A stretch of 64,000 bases of DNA from Gordius sp. MW1 (taxonomy: Eukaryota > Nematomorpha > Gordioida > Gordea > Gordiidae): positions 12,524,168-12,588,167 of the forward strand of contig OZ038531.1 in the NCBI GenBank assembly GCA_964036665.1. The letters run 5' to 3'. Below, in pieces: positions 23,838 to 35,506 of the stretch. Position numbers and translations under genes: made by a program. The notes beneath the pieces were generated by a model. It was not told where the DNA came from and made no database searches. It was given only the letters and a program-made list of their open reading frames with translations. The stretch's first letter is position 1. Each line of letters starts with the position of its first letter.

Positions 23838-25735
23838 AAGGACATAATGCTAAGAATATTTACTAACTTTCAAAGATTTTTTCAGCCCCCTTTTGAATTA
23901 ATATGAAAAAAAATATTTTTTCGACCTCAAAATTTTTTCAATTATTTTGTTCAACCATAAACCCCTCATGAAAGTTTTTGATATCAGAGGTGAATTCCGC
24001 AAAAAAAAAATTTTTTGATCAGTCATCAGAAATTTTTAACTTTAAATCACTATCGCATGAGCTTGTTTCACAAAAACTGGATACACGCTTAAAAAGCCAT
24101 ATTGAACAATCTAAACGAAACACTTAAATTTTAATTTCTCTCAGTCTAAAACTTCACCCGTGCTAAAATTCTTATCGAGATTCTAACAAGGACATAATGC
24201 TAAGAATATTTACTAACTTTCAAAGATTTTTTCAGCCCCCTTTTGAATGAATATGAAAAAAAATATTTTTTTCGACCCCAAAATTTTTCAATTTTTTTGT
24301 TCAACCATAAACCCCTCATGAAAGTTTTCGATATCAGAGGTGAATTCCGAAAAAAAAATTTATTTGATCAGTCATCAGAAATTTTTAACTTTAAATTACT
24401 ATCGCATGAGCTTGTTTCACAAAAACTGGAGACACGCTTAAAAAGCGATATTGAAACAATTTAAACGCAACACTTAAATTTTAATTTCTCGCAATCTAAA
24501 ACTTCCCCCCCGTGGAAAAATTCTTATCGAGATTCTAACAAGGACATAATGCTAAGAATATTTACTAACTTTCAAAGATTTTTTCAGCCCCCTTTTGAAT
24601 ATATATGAAAAAAAATATTTTTTTCGACTTCAAAATTTTTTTAATTTTTTTGTTCAACCATAAACCCCTCATGAAAATTTTCAATATCAGAGGTGAATTT
24701 CGAAAAAAATTTTTTGATCAGTCATCAAAAATTATTAACTTTAAATCACGATCGCATAGAGCTTGTTTCACAAAAACTGGATACACGCTTAAAAAGCGAT
24801 ATTGAAACAATCTAAACGAACCACTTAAATTTTAATTTCTCGCAATCTAAAACTTCACCCCCCGTGGAAAAATTCTTATCGAGATTCTAACAAGGACATA
24901 ATGCTAAGAATATTTACTAACTTTCAAAGATTTTTTCAGCCCCCGTTTGAATGAATATGAAAAAAAATATTTTTTTCGACCTCAAAATTTTTTCAATTTT
25001 TTTGTTCAACCATAAACCCCTCATGAAAGTTTTCGATATCAGAGGTGAATTTCGAAAAAAAATTTTTGATCAGTCATCAAAAATTATTAACTTTAAATCA
25101 CGATCGCATATGGCTTGTTTCACAAAAACTGGATACACGCTTAAAAAGCCATATTGAAACAATCTAAACGAAACACTTAAATTTTAATTTCTCTCAATCT
25201 AAAACTTCACCCGTGCAAAAATTCTAATCGAGATTCTAACAAGGACATAATGCTAAGAATATTTACTAACTTTCAAAGATTTTTTCAGCCCCCTTTTGAA
25301 TGAAAATGAAAAAAAATATTTTTTTCGACCTCAAAATTTTTTTAATTTTTTTGTTCAACCATAAACCCCTCATGAAAGTTTTCGATATCAGAGGTGAATT
25401 TCGAAAAAAAATTTTTTGATCAGTCATCAAAAATTTTTAACTTTAAATCACTATCGCATGAGCTTGTTTCACAAAAACTGGATACACGCTTAAAAAGCGA
25501 TATTGAAACAATCTAAACGAAACACTTAAATTTTAATTTCTCTCAGTCTAAAACTTCACCCGTGCTAAAATTCTTATCGAGATTCTAACAAGGACATAAT
25601 GCTAAGACTATTTACTAACTTTCAAAGATTTTTCAGCCCCCTTTTGAATGATTCTGAAAAAAAATATTTTTTTCGACCTCAAAATTTTTTCAATTTTTTT
25701 GTTCAACCATAAACCCCTCATGAAAGTTTTCGATA
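23770..25735 (+). repeat. Multi-monomer block D (copy of 33541-35506)
   Basis: The order is the tail CACTCGTATAAAA, then T8 (CCGCAAAAAA), T1, T2, T3, T4 and a T7 head. The same order lies at an offset of 9771. Left divergence is at CGAAACAC against CGAAAAAC and right divergence at GAATTTCG against GAATTCCG. Private changes include GAATATATATG at about 24597 here and TTGTGTTACA at about 34184 in the other copy. Confidence 0.84.
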
Positions 25736-25932
25736 TCAGAGGTGAATTTCGAAAAAAAAATTTTTGATCAGTCATCAAAAATTTTTAACTTTAAATCAAT
25801 ATCGCATGAGCTTGTTTCACAAAAACTGGATACACGCTTAAAAAGCCATATTGAACAATCTAAACGAAACACTTTTTAATTTCTCTCAGTCTAAAACTTC
25901 ACCCGTGCTAAAATTCTTATCGAGATTCTAAC

Positions 25933-26634
25933 AAGGACATAATGCTAAGAATATTTACTAACTTTCAAAGATTTTTTCAGCCCCCTTTCAAAAGAATATG
26001 AAAAAAAATATTTTTTTCGACCTCAAAATTTTTTCAATTTTTTTGTTCAACCATAAACCCCTCATGAAAGTTTTCGATATCAGAGGTGAATTCCGAAAAA
26101 AAAATTTATTTGATCAGTCATCAGAAATTTTTAACTTTAAATCACTATCGCATGAGCTTGTTTCACAAAAACTGGAGACACGCTTAAAAAGCGATATTGA
26201 AACAATTTAAACGCAACACTTAAATTTTAATTTCTCGCAATCTAAAACTTCACCCGTGCTAAAATTCTTATCGAGATTCTAACAAGGACATAATGCTAAG
26301 AATATTTACTAACTTTCAAAGATTTTTTCAGCCCCCTTTTAAAAGAATATGAAAAAAAATATTTTTTTCGACCTCAAAATTTTTTCAATTTTTTTGTTCA
26401 ACCATAAACCCCTCATGAAAGTTTTCGATATCAGAGGTGAATTCCGAAAAAAAAATTTATTTGATCAGTCATCAGAAATTTTTAACTTTAAATCACTATC
26501 GTATGAGCTTGTTTCACAAAAACTGGAGACACGCTTAAAAAGCGATATTGAAACAATTTAAACGCAACACTTAAATTTTAATTTCTCGCAATCTAAAACT
26601 TCACCCGTGCTAAAATTCTTATCGAGATTCTAAC
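25933..26634 (+). repeat. Tandem pair of chimeric T6/T1 monomers (351 bp each)
   Basis: Units 25933-26283 and 26284-26634 both combine a T6-type head (CTTTCAAAAG, or CTTTTAAAAG in the second) with a T1 body (GAATTCCG, TTATTTGATCAG, CAATTTAAACGC) and a tail that reverts to CACCCGTGCTAAAA. They differ at only a few positions, such as CGCATGAG against CGTATGAG. The pair is a simple one-monomer tandem duplication of an already chimeric unit. Confidence 0.8.
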
Positions 26635-26983
26635 AAGGACATAATGCTAAGAATATTTACTAACTTTCAAAGATTTTTTCAGCCCCCTTTCAAAAGAATA
26701 TGAAAAAAAATATTTTTTTCGACCTCAAAATTTTTTCAATTTTTTTGTTCAACAATAAACCCCTCATGAAAGTTTTCGATATCAGAGGTGAATTTCGAAA
26801 AAAAAATTTTTGATCAGTCATCAAAAATTTTTAACTTTAAATCACTATCGCATGAGCTTGTTTCACAAAAACTGGATACAAGCTTAAAAAGCCATATTGA
26901 AACAATCTAAACGAAACACTTAAATTTTAATTTCTCTCAGTCTAAAACTTCACCCGTGCTAAAATTCTTATCGAGATTCTAAC
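26635..26983 (+). repeat. T6 monomer linking to block B
   Basis: CTTTCAAAAG, GGATACAAGC and the CTCTCAGTC tail are present, and AACAATAAACCCC is a private change near 26752. It matches the T6 unit at 18598 at an offset of 8037, so the 18598-19643 three-monomer unit and 26635 onward share ancestry. Confidence 0.82.
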
Positions 26984-29900
26984 AAGGACATAATGCTAAG
27001 AATATTTACTAACTTTCAAAGATTTTTTCAGCCCCCTTTTGAATGAATATGAAAAAAAATATTTTTTTCGACCTCAAAATTTTTTCAATTTTTTTGTTCA
27101 ACCATAAACCCCTCATGAAAGTTTTCGATATCAGAGGTGAATTTCGAAAAAAAAATTTTTGATCAGTCATCAAAAATTTTTAACTTTAAATCACTATCGC
27201 ATGAGCTTGTTTCACAAAAACTGGATACACGCTTAAAAAGCCATATTGAACAATCTAAACGAAACACTTTTTAATTTCTCTCAGTCTAAAACTTCACCCG
27301 TGCTAAAATTCTTATCGAGATTCTAACAAGGACATAATGCTAAGAATATTTACTAACTTTCAAAGATTTTTTCAGCCCCCTTTTGAATGAATATGAAAAA
27401 AAATATTTTTTTCGACCCCAAAATTTTTCAATTTTTTTGTTCAACCATAAACCCCTCATGAAAGTTTTCGATATCAGAGGTGAATTCCGAAAAAAAAATT
27501 TATATGATCAGTCATCAGAAATTTTTAACTTTAAATCACTATCGCATGAGCTTGTTTCACAAAAACTGGAGACACGCTTAAAAAGCGATATTGAAACAAT
27601 TTAAACGCAACACTTAAATTTTAATTTCTCGCAATCTAAAACTTCCCCCCCGTGGAAAAATTCTTATCGAGATTCTAACAAGGACATAATGCTAAGAATA
27701 TTTACTAACTTTCAAAGATTTTTTCAGCCCCCTTTTGAATGAATATGAAAAAAAATATTTTTTTCGACTTCAAAATTTTTTCAATTTTTTTGTTCAACCA
27801 TAAACCCCTCATGAAAATTTTCAATATCAGAGGTGAATTTCGAAAAAAATTTTTTGATCAGTCATCAAAAATTATTAACTTTAAATCACGATCGCATAGA
27901 GCTTGTTTCACAAAAACTGGATAAACGCTTAAAAAGCGATATTGAAACAATCTAAACGAACCACTTAAATTTTAATTTCTCGCTATCTAAAACTTCCCCC
28001 CCCGTGGAAAAATTCTTATCGAGATTCTAACAAGGACATAATGCTAAGAATATTTACTAACTTTCAAAGATTTTTTCAGCCCCCTTTTGAATAAATATGA
28101 AAAAAAATATTTTTTTCGACATCAAAATTTTTTCAATTTTTTTGTTCAACCATAAACCCCTCATGAAAGTTTTCGATATCAGAGGTGAATTTCGAAAAAA
28201 AATTATTGATCAGTCATCAAAAATTATTAACTTTAAATCACGATCGCATATGGCTTGTTTCACAAAAACTGGATACACGCTTAAAAAGCCATATTGAAAC
28301 AATCTAAACGAAACACTTAAATCTTAATTTCTCTCAATCTAAAACTTCACCCGTGCAAAAATTCTAATCGAGATTCTAACAAGGACATAATGCTAAGAAT
28401 ATTTACTAACTTTCAAAGATTTTTTCAGCCCCCTTTTGAATGAAAATGAAAAAAAATATTTTTTTCGACCTCAAAATTTTTTTAATTTTTTTGTTCAACC
28501 ATAAACCCCTCATGAAAGTTTTCGATATCAGAGGTGAATTTCGAAAAAAAATTTTTGATCAGTCATCAAAAATTATTAACTTTAAATCACGATCGCATAG
28601 AGCTTGTTTCACAAAAACTGGATACACGCTTAAAAAGCGATATTGAAACAATCTAAACGAACCACTTAAATTTTAATTTCTCGCAATCTAAAACTTCCCC
28701 CCCCGTGGAAAAATTCTTATCGAGATTCTAACAAGGACATAATGCTAAGAATATTTACTAACTTTCAAAGATTTTTTCAGCCCCCTTTTGAATGAATATG
28801 AAAAAAAATATTTTTTTCGACCTCAAAATTTTTTCAATTTTTTTGTTCAACCATAAACCCCTCATGAAAGTTTTCAATATCAGAGGTGAATTTCGAAAAA
28901 AAATTTTTGATCAGTCATCAAAAATTATTAACTTTAAATCACGATCGCATATGGCTTGTTTCACAAAAACTGGATACACGCTTAAAAAGCCATATTGAAA
29001 CAATCTAAACGAAACACTTAAATTTTAATTTCTCTCAATCTAAAACTTCACCCGTGCAAAAATTCTAATCGAGATTCTAACAAGGACATAATGCTAAGAA
29101 TATTTACTAACTTTCAAAGATTTTTTCAGCCCCCTTTTGAATGAAAATGAAAAAAAATATTTTTTTCGACATCAAAATTTTTTAATTTTTTTGTTCAACC
29201 ATAAACCCCTCATGAAAGTTTTCGATATCAGAGGTGAATTTCGAAAAAAAAATTTTTGATCAGTCATCAAAAATTTTTAACTTTAAATCACTATCGCATG
29301 AGCTTGTTTCACAAAAAAAGCGATATTGAAACAATCTAAACGAAACACTTAAATTTTAATTTCTCTCAGTCTAAAACTTCACCCGTGCTAAAATTCTTAT
29401 CGAGATTCTAACAAGGACATAATGCTAAGAATATTTACTAACTTTCAAAGATTTTTTCAGCCCCCTTTCAAAAGAATATGAAAAAAAATATTTTTTTCGA
29501 CCTCAAAATTTTTTCAATTTTTTTGTTCAACCATAAACCCCTCATGAAAGTTTTCGATATCAGAGGTGAATTTCGAAAAAAAAATTTTTGATCAGTCATC
29601 AAAAATTTTTATCTTTAAATCACTATCGCATGAGCTTGTTTCACAAAAACTGGATACACGCTTAAAAAGCCATATTGAAACAATCTAAACGAAACACTTA
29701 AATTTTAATTTCTCTCAGTCTAAAACTTCACCCGTGCTAAAATTCTTATCGAGATTCTAACAAGGACATAATGCTAAGAATATTTACTAACTTTCAAAGA
29801 TTTTTTCAGCCCCCTTTTGAATGAATATGAAAAAAAATATTTTTTTCGACTTCAAAATTTTTTCAATTTTTTTGTTCAACCATAAACCCCTCATGAAAGT

Positions 29901-31930
29901 TTTCGATATCAGAGGTGAATTTCGAAAAAAAAATTTTTGATCAGTCATCAAAAATTTTTAACTTTAAATCACTATCGCATGAGCTTGTTTCACAAAAACT
30001 GGATACACGCTTAAAAAGCCATATTGAAACAATCTAAACGAAACACTTGAATTTTAATTTCTCTCAGTCTAAAACTTCACCCGTGCTAAAATTCTTATCG
30101 AGATTCTAACAAGGACATAATGCTAAGAATATTTACTAACTTTCAAAGATTTTTTCAGCCCCCTTTTGAATGAATAGGAAAAAAAATATTTTTTTCGACC
30201 CCAAAATTTTTCAATTTTTTTGTTCAACCATAAACCCCTCATGAAAGTTTTCGATATCAGAGGTGAATTCCGAAAAAAAAATTTATTTGATCAGTCATCA
30301 GAAATTTTTAACTTTAAATCACTATCGCATGAGCTTGTTTCACAAAAACTGGAGACACGCTTAAAAAGCGATATTGAAACAATTTAAACGCAACACTTAA
30401 ATTTTAATTTCTCGCAATCTAAAACTTCCCCCCCTTCGAAAAATTCTTATCGAGATTCTAACAAGGACATAATGCTAAGAATATTTACTAACTTTCAAAG
30501 ATTTTTTCAGCCCCCTTTTGAATGAATATGAAAAAAAATATTTTTTTCGACTTCAAAATTTTTTCAATTTTTTTGTTCAACCATAAACCCCTCATGAAAA
30601 TTTTCAATATCAGAGGTGAATTTCAAAAAAAAAATTTGATCAGTCATCAAAAATTATTAACTTTAAATCACGATCGCATAGAGCTTGTTTCACAAAAACT
30701 GGATACACGCTTAAAAAGCGATATTGAAACAATCTAAACGAAACACTTAAATTTTAATTTCTCTCAATCTAAAACTTCACCCGTGCAAAAATTCTAATCG
30801 AGATTCTAACAAGGACATAATGCTGAGAATATTTACTAACTTTCAAAGATTTTTTCAGCCCCCTTTTGAATGAATATGAAAAAAAATATTTTTTTCGACC
30901 TCAAAATTTTTTCAATTTTTTTGTTCAACCATAAACCCCTCATGAAAGTTTTCGATATCAGAGGTGAATTTCGAAAAAAAAATTTTTGATCAGTCATCAA
31001 AAATTTTTAACTTTAAATCACTATCGCATGAGCTTGTTTCACAAAAACTGGATACACGCTTAAAAAGCGATATTGAAACAATCTAAACGAAACACTTAAA
31101 TTTTAATTTCTCTCAGTCTAAAACTTCACCCGTGCTAAAATTCTTATCGAGATTCTAACAAGGACATAATGCTAAGACTATTTACTAACTTTCAAAGATT
31201 TTTCAGCCCCCTTTTGAATGATTCTGAAAAAAAATATTTTTTTCGACCTCAAAATTTTTTCAATTTTTTTGTTCAACCATAAACCCCTCATGAAAGTTTT
31301 CGATATCAGAGGTGAATTCCGAAAAAAAAAATTTTTGATCAGTCATCAGAAATTTTTAACTTTAAATCACTATCGCATGAGCTTGTTTCACAAAAACTGG
31401 AGACACGCTTAAAAGCGATATTGAAACAATCTAAACGAAAAACTTAAATTTTAATTTCTCTCAGTCTAAAACTTCTCTCGTGCAAAAATTCTTATCGAGA
31501 TTCTAACAAGGACATAATGCTAAGAATATTTACTAACTTTCAAAGATTTTTTCAGCCCCCTTTTGAATGAATATGAAAAAAAATATTTTTTCGACCTCAA
31601 AATTTTTTCAATTATTTTGTTCAACCATATACCCCTCATGAAAGTTTTTGATATCAGAGGTGAATTCCGTAAAAAAAAAATTTTTTGATCAGTCATCAGA
31701 AATATTTAACTTTAAATCACGATCGCATGAGCTTGTTTCACAAAAACTGGAGACACGCTTAAAAAGCGATATTGAAACAATCTAAACGCAACACTTAAAT
31801 TTTCATTTTTCGCAATCTAAAACTTCCCCCCTGCAAAAATTCTTATCGAGATTCTAACAAGGACATAATGCTAAGAATATTTACTCACTTTCAAAGATTT
31901 TTTCAGCCCCCTTTTGAATGAATATGAAAA
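26984..31930 (+). repeat. Multi-monomer block B (copy of 1210-5800)
   Basis: The class order and private marks follow block A: the 4-bp deletion at about 27265, GAATAAATATG with CGACATC, the 331-bp deletion monomer (29082-29412), GAATAGGAAAA, and TTTACTCACTTTC. The block is one monomer longer than A; the additional material falls within 29413-30110. Private changes include GGATAAACGC at about 27920 and AATTTTTATCTTTAAAT at about 29605. Confidence 0.88.
29762..30110 (+). repeat. Additional T5 monomer absent as a separate unit from block A
   Basis: This T5 unit (CGACTTC, AATTTCG, CACTTGAATTTT) sits between the T6 and GAATAGG-T1 units. In block A its tail is fused to the T6 head. Presence here and fusion there fit deletion of one repeat length from A rather than insertion in B, although the reverse cannot be excluded. 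Confidence 0.72.
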
Positions 31931-33265
31931 AAAAATATTTTTTGCGACCTCAAAATTTTTTCAATTTTTTTGTTCAACCATAAACCCCTCATGAAAGTTT
32001 TCGATATCAGAGGTGAATTGCGAAAAAAAAAATTTTTTTTGATCAGTCATCAGAAATTTTTAACTTTAAATTACTATCGCATGAGCTTGTTTCACAAAAA
32101 CTGGAGACACGCTTAAAAAGCGATATTGAAACAATCTAGACGCAACACTTATATTTTAATTTTTCGCAATCTAAAACTTCCCCCCTGCAAAAATTCTTAT
32201 CGAGATTCTAACAAGGACTTAATGCTAAGAATATTTACTAACTTTCAAAGATTTTTTCAGCCCCCTTTTGAATGAATATGAAAAAAAATATTTTTTTCGA
32301 CCTCAAAATTTTTTCAATTTTTTTGTTCAACCATAAACCCCTCATGAAAGTTTTCGATATCAGAGGTGAATTTCGAAAAAAAAATTTTTGATCAGTCATC
32401 AAAAATTTTTAACTTTAAATCACTATCGCATGAGCTTGTTTCACAAAAACTGGATACACGCTTAAAAAGCGATATTGAAACAATCTAAACGAAACACTTA
32501 ATTTTAATTTCTCTCAGTCTAAAACTTCACCCGTGCTAAAATTCTTATCGAGATTCTAACAAGGACATAATGCTAAGACTATTTACTAACTTTCAAAGAT
32601 TTTTCAGCCCCCTTTTGAATGATTCTGAAAAAAAATATTTATTTCGACCTCAAAATTTTTTCAATTTTTTTGTTCAACCATAAACCCCTCATGAAAGTTT
32701 TCGATATCAGAGGTGAATTCCGAAAAAAAAATTTATTTGATCAGTCATCAGAAATTTTTAACTTTAAATTACTATCGCATGAGCTTGTTTCACAAAAACT
32801 GGAGACACGCTTAAAAAGCGATATTGAAACAATCTAGACGCAACACTTATATTTTAATTTTTCGCAATCTAAAACTTCCCCCCTGCAAAAATTCTTATCG
32901 AGATTCTAACAAGGACTTAATGCTAAGAATATTTACTAACTTTCAAAGATTTTTTCAGCCCCCTTTTGAATGAATATGAAAAAAAATATTTTTTTCGACC
33001 TCAAAATTTTTTCAATTTTTTTGTTCAACCATAAACCCCTCATGAAAGTTTTCGATATCAGAGGTGAATTTCGAAAAAAAAATTTTTGATCAGTCATCAA
33101 AAATTTTTTACTTTAAATCACTATCGCATGAGCTTGTTTCACAAAAACTGGATACACGCTTAAAAAGCGATATTGAAACAATCTAAACGAAACAGGTAAA
33201 TTTTAATTTCTCTCAATCTAAAACTACCCCCCGTGCAAAAATTCTTATCGAGATTCTAACAAGGA
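31859..33265 (+). repeat. Mixed monomers between blocks B and D2
   Basis: Four units: one with TTTGCGACC and GAATTGCG (about 31940), a T5-like unit headed AAGGACTTAATG, the T7/T1 chimera at 32561-32910, and another AAGGACTTAATG unit ending CGAAACAGG and CTACCCCCC. Two tails share CAATCTAGACGC and CACTTATATTTT (about 32140 and 32835), so the chimera and its neighbour exchanged tails or were duplicated. No unique DNA. Confidence 0.78.
32561..32910 (+). repeat. Chimeric T7/T1 monomer
   Basis: The head is T7 (GCTAAGACTA, GAATGATTCTG, with TATTTATTTCG). The middle is T1 (TTATTTGATCAG, GGAGACACGC, TTAAAAAGCG), and the tail is of the CGCAATC...CCCCCCTGC class. The TATTTATTTCG mark is shared with the T7 unit at about 35428, linking the two heads. 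Confidence 0.75.
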
Positions 33266-33540
33266 CACAAGGCTAAGACTATTTACTAACTTTCAAAGAT
33301 TTTTCAGCCCCCTTTTGAATGATTCTGAAAAAAAATATTTTTTTCGACCTCAAAATTTTTTCAATTTTTTTGTTCAACCATAAACCCCTCATGAAAGTTT
33401 TCGATATCAGAGGTGAATTCCGAAAAAAAAAATTTTTGATCAGTCATCAGAAATTTTTAACTTTAAATCACTATCGCATGAGCTTGTTTCACAAAAACTG
33501 GAGACACGCTTAAAAGCGATATTGAAACAATCTAAACGAA

Positions 33541-35506
33541 AAACTTAAATTTTAATTTCTCTCAGTCTAAAACTTCACTCGTATAAAAATTCTTATCGAG
33601 ATTCTAACATGGACATAATGCTAAGAATATTTACTAACTTTCAAAGATTTTTTCAGCCCCCTTTTGAATGAATATGAAAAAAAATATTTTTTCGACCTCA
33701 AAATTTTTTCAATTATTTTGTTCAACCATAAACCCCTCATGAAAGTTTTTGATATCAGAGGTGAATTCCGCAAAAAAAAAATTTTTTGATCAGTCATCAG
33801 AAATTTTTAACTTTAAATCACTATCGCATGAGCTTGTTTCACAAAAACTGGATACACGCTTAAAAAGCCATATTGAACAATCTAAACGAAACACTTAAAT
33901 TTTAATTTCTCTCAGTCTAAAACTTCACCCGTGCTAAAATTCTTATCGAGATTCTAACAAGGATATAATGCTAAGAATATTTACTAACTTTCAAAGATTT
34001 TTTCAGCCCCCTTTTGAATGAATATGAAAAAAAATATTTTTTTCGACCCCAAAATTTTTCAATTTTTTTGTTCAACCATAAACCCCTCATGAAAGTTTTC
34101 GATATCAGAGGTGAATTCCGAAAAAAAAATTTATTTGATCAGTCATCAGAAATTTTTAACTTTAAATCACTATCGCATGAGCTTGTGTTACAAAAACTGG
34201 AGACACGCTTAAAAAGCGATATTGAAACAATTTAACGCAACACTTAAATTTTAATTTCTCGCAATCTAAAACTTCCCCCCCCGTGGAAAAATTCTTATCG
34301 AGATTCTAACAAGGACATAATGCTAAGAATATTTACTAACTTTCAAAGATTTTTTCAGCCCCCTTTTGAATGAATATGAAAAAAAATATTTTTTTCGACT
34401 TCAAAATTTTTTCAATTTTTTTGTTCAACCATAAACCCCTCATGAAAATTTTCAATGTCAGAGGTGAATTTCGAAAAAAAAATTTTGATCAGTCATCAAA
34501 AATTATTAACTTTAAATCACGATCGCATAGAGCTTGTTTCACAAAAACTGGATACACGCTTAAAAAGCGATATTGAAACAATCTAAACGAACCACTTAAA
34601 TTTTAATTTCTCGCAATCTAAAACTTCCCCCCCCGTGGAAAAATTCTTATCGAGATTCTAACAAGGACATAATGCTAAGAATATTTACTAACTTTCAAAG
34701 ATTTTTTCAGCCCCCGTTTGAATGAATATGAAAAAAAATATTTTTTTCGACCTCAAAATTTTTTCAATTTTTTTGTTCAACCATAAACCCCTCATGAAAG
34801 TTTTCGATATCAGAGGTGAATTTCGAAAAAAAATTTTTGATCAGTCATCAAAAATTATTAACTTTAAATCACGATCGCATATGGCTTGTTTCACAAAAAC
34901 TGGATACACGCTTAAAAAGCCATATTGAAACAATCTAAACGAAACACTTAAATTTTAATTTCTCTCAATCTAAAACTTCACCCGTGCAAAAATTCTAATC
35001 GAGATTCTAACAAGGACATAATGCTAAGAATATTTACTAACTTTCAAAGATTTTTTCAGCCCCCTTTTGAATGAAAATGAAAAAAAATATTTTTTTCGAC
35101 CTCAAAATTTTTTTAATTTTTTTGTTCAACCATAAACCCCTCATGAAAGTTTTCGATATCAGAGGTGAATTTCGAAAAAAAAATTTTTGATCAGTCATCA
35201 AAAATTTTTAACTTTAAATCACTATCGCATGAGCTTGTTTCACAAAAACTGGATACACGCTTAAAAAGCGATATTGAAACAATCTAAACGAAACACTTAA
35301 TTTTAATTTCTCTCAGTCTAAAACTTCACCCGTGCTAAAATTCTTATCGAGATTCTAACAAGGACATAATGCTAAGACTATTTACTAACTTTCAAAGATT
35401 TTTCAGCCCCCTTTTGAATGATTCTGAAAAAAAATATTTATTTCGACCTCAAAATTTTTTCAATTTTTTTGTTCAACCATAAACCCCTCATGAAAGTTTT
35501 CGATAT
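33541..35506 (+). repeat. Multi-monomer block D2 (copy of 23770-25735)
   Basis: T8, T1, T2, T3, T4 and a T7 head follow in the order seen at 23770-25735, displaced by 9771 bp. Private marks are AACATGGACATAATG at 33607, GGATATAATG at 33961, TTGTGTTACA at 34184, TTCAATGTCAGAGG at 34450 and a 1-bp loss in CACTTAATTTT at about 35295. Its right part overlaps the start of block C2, since the T3-T4-T7 order is shared by several blocks. Confidence 0.84.
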
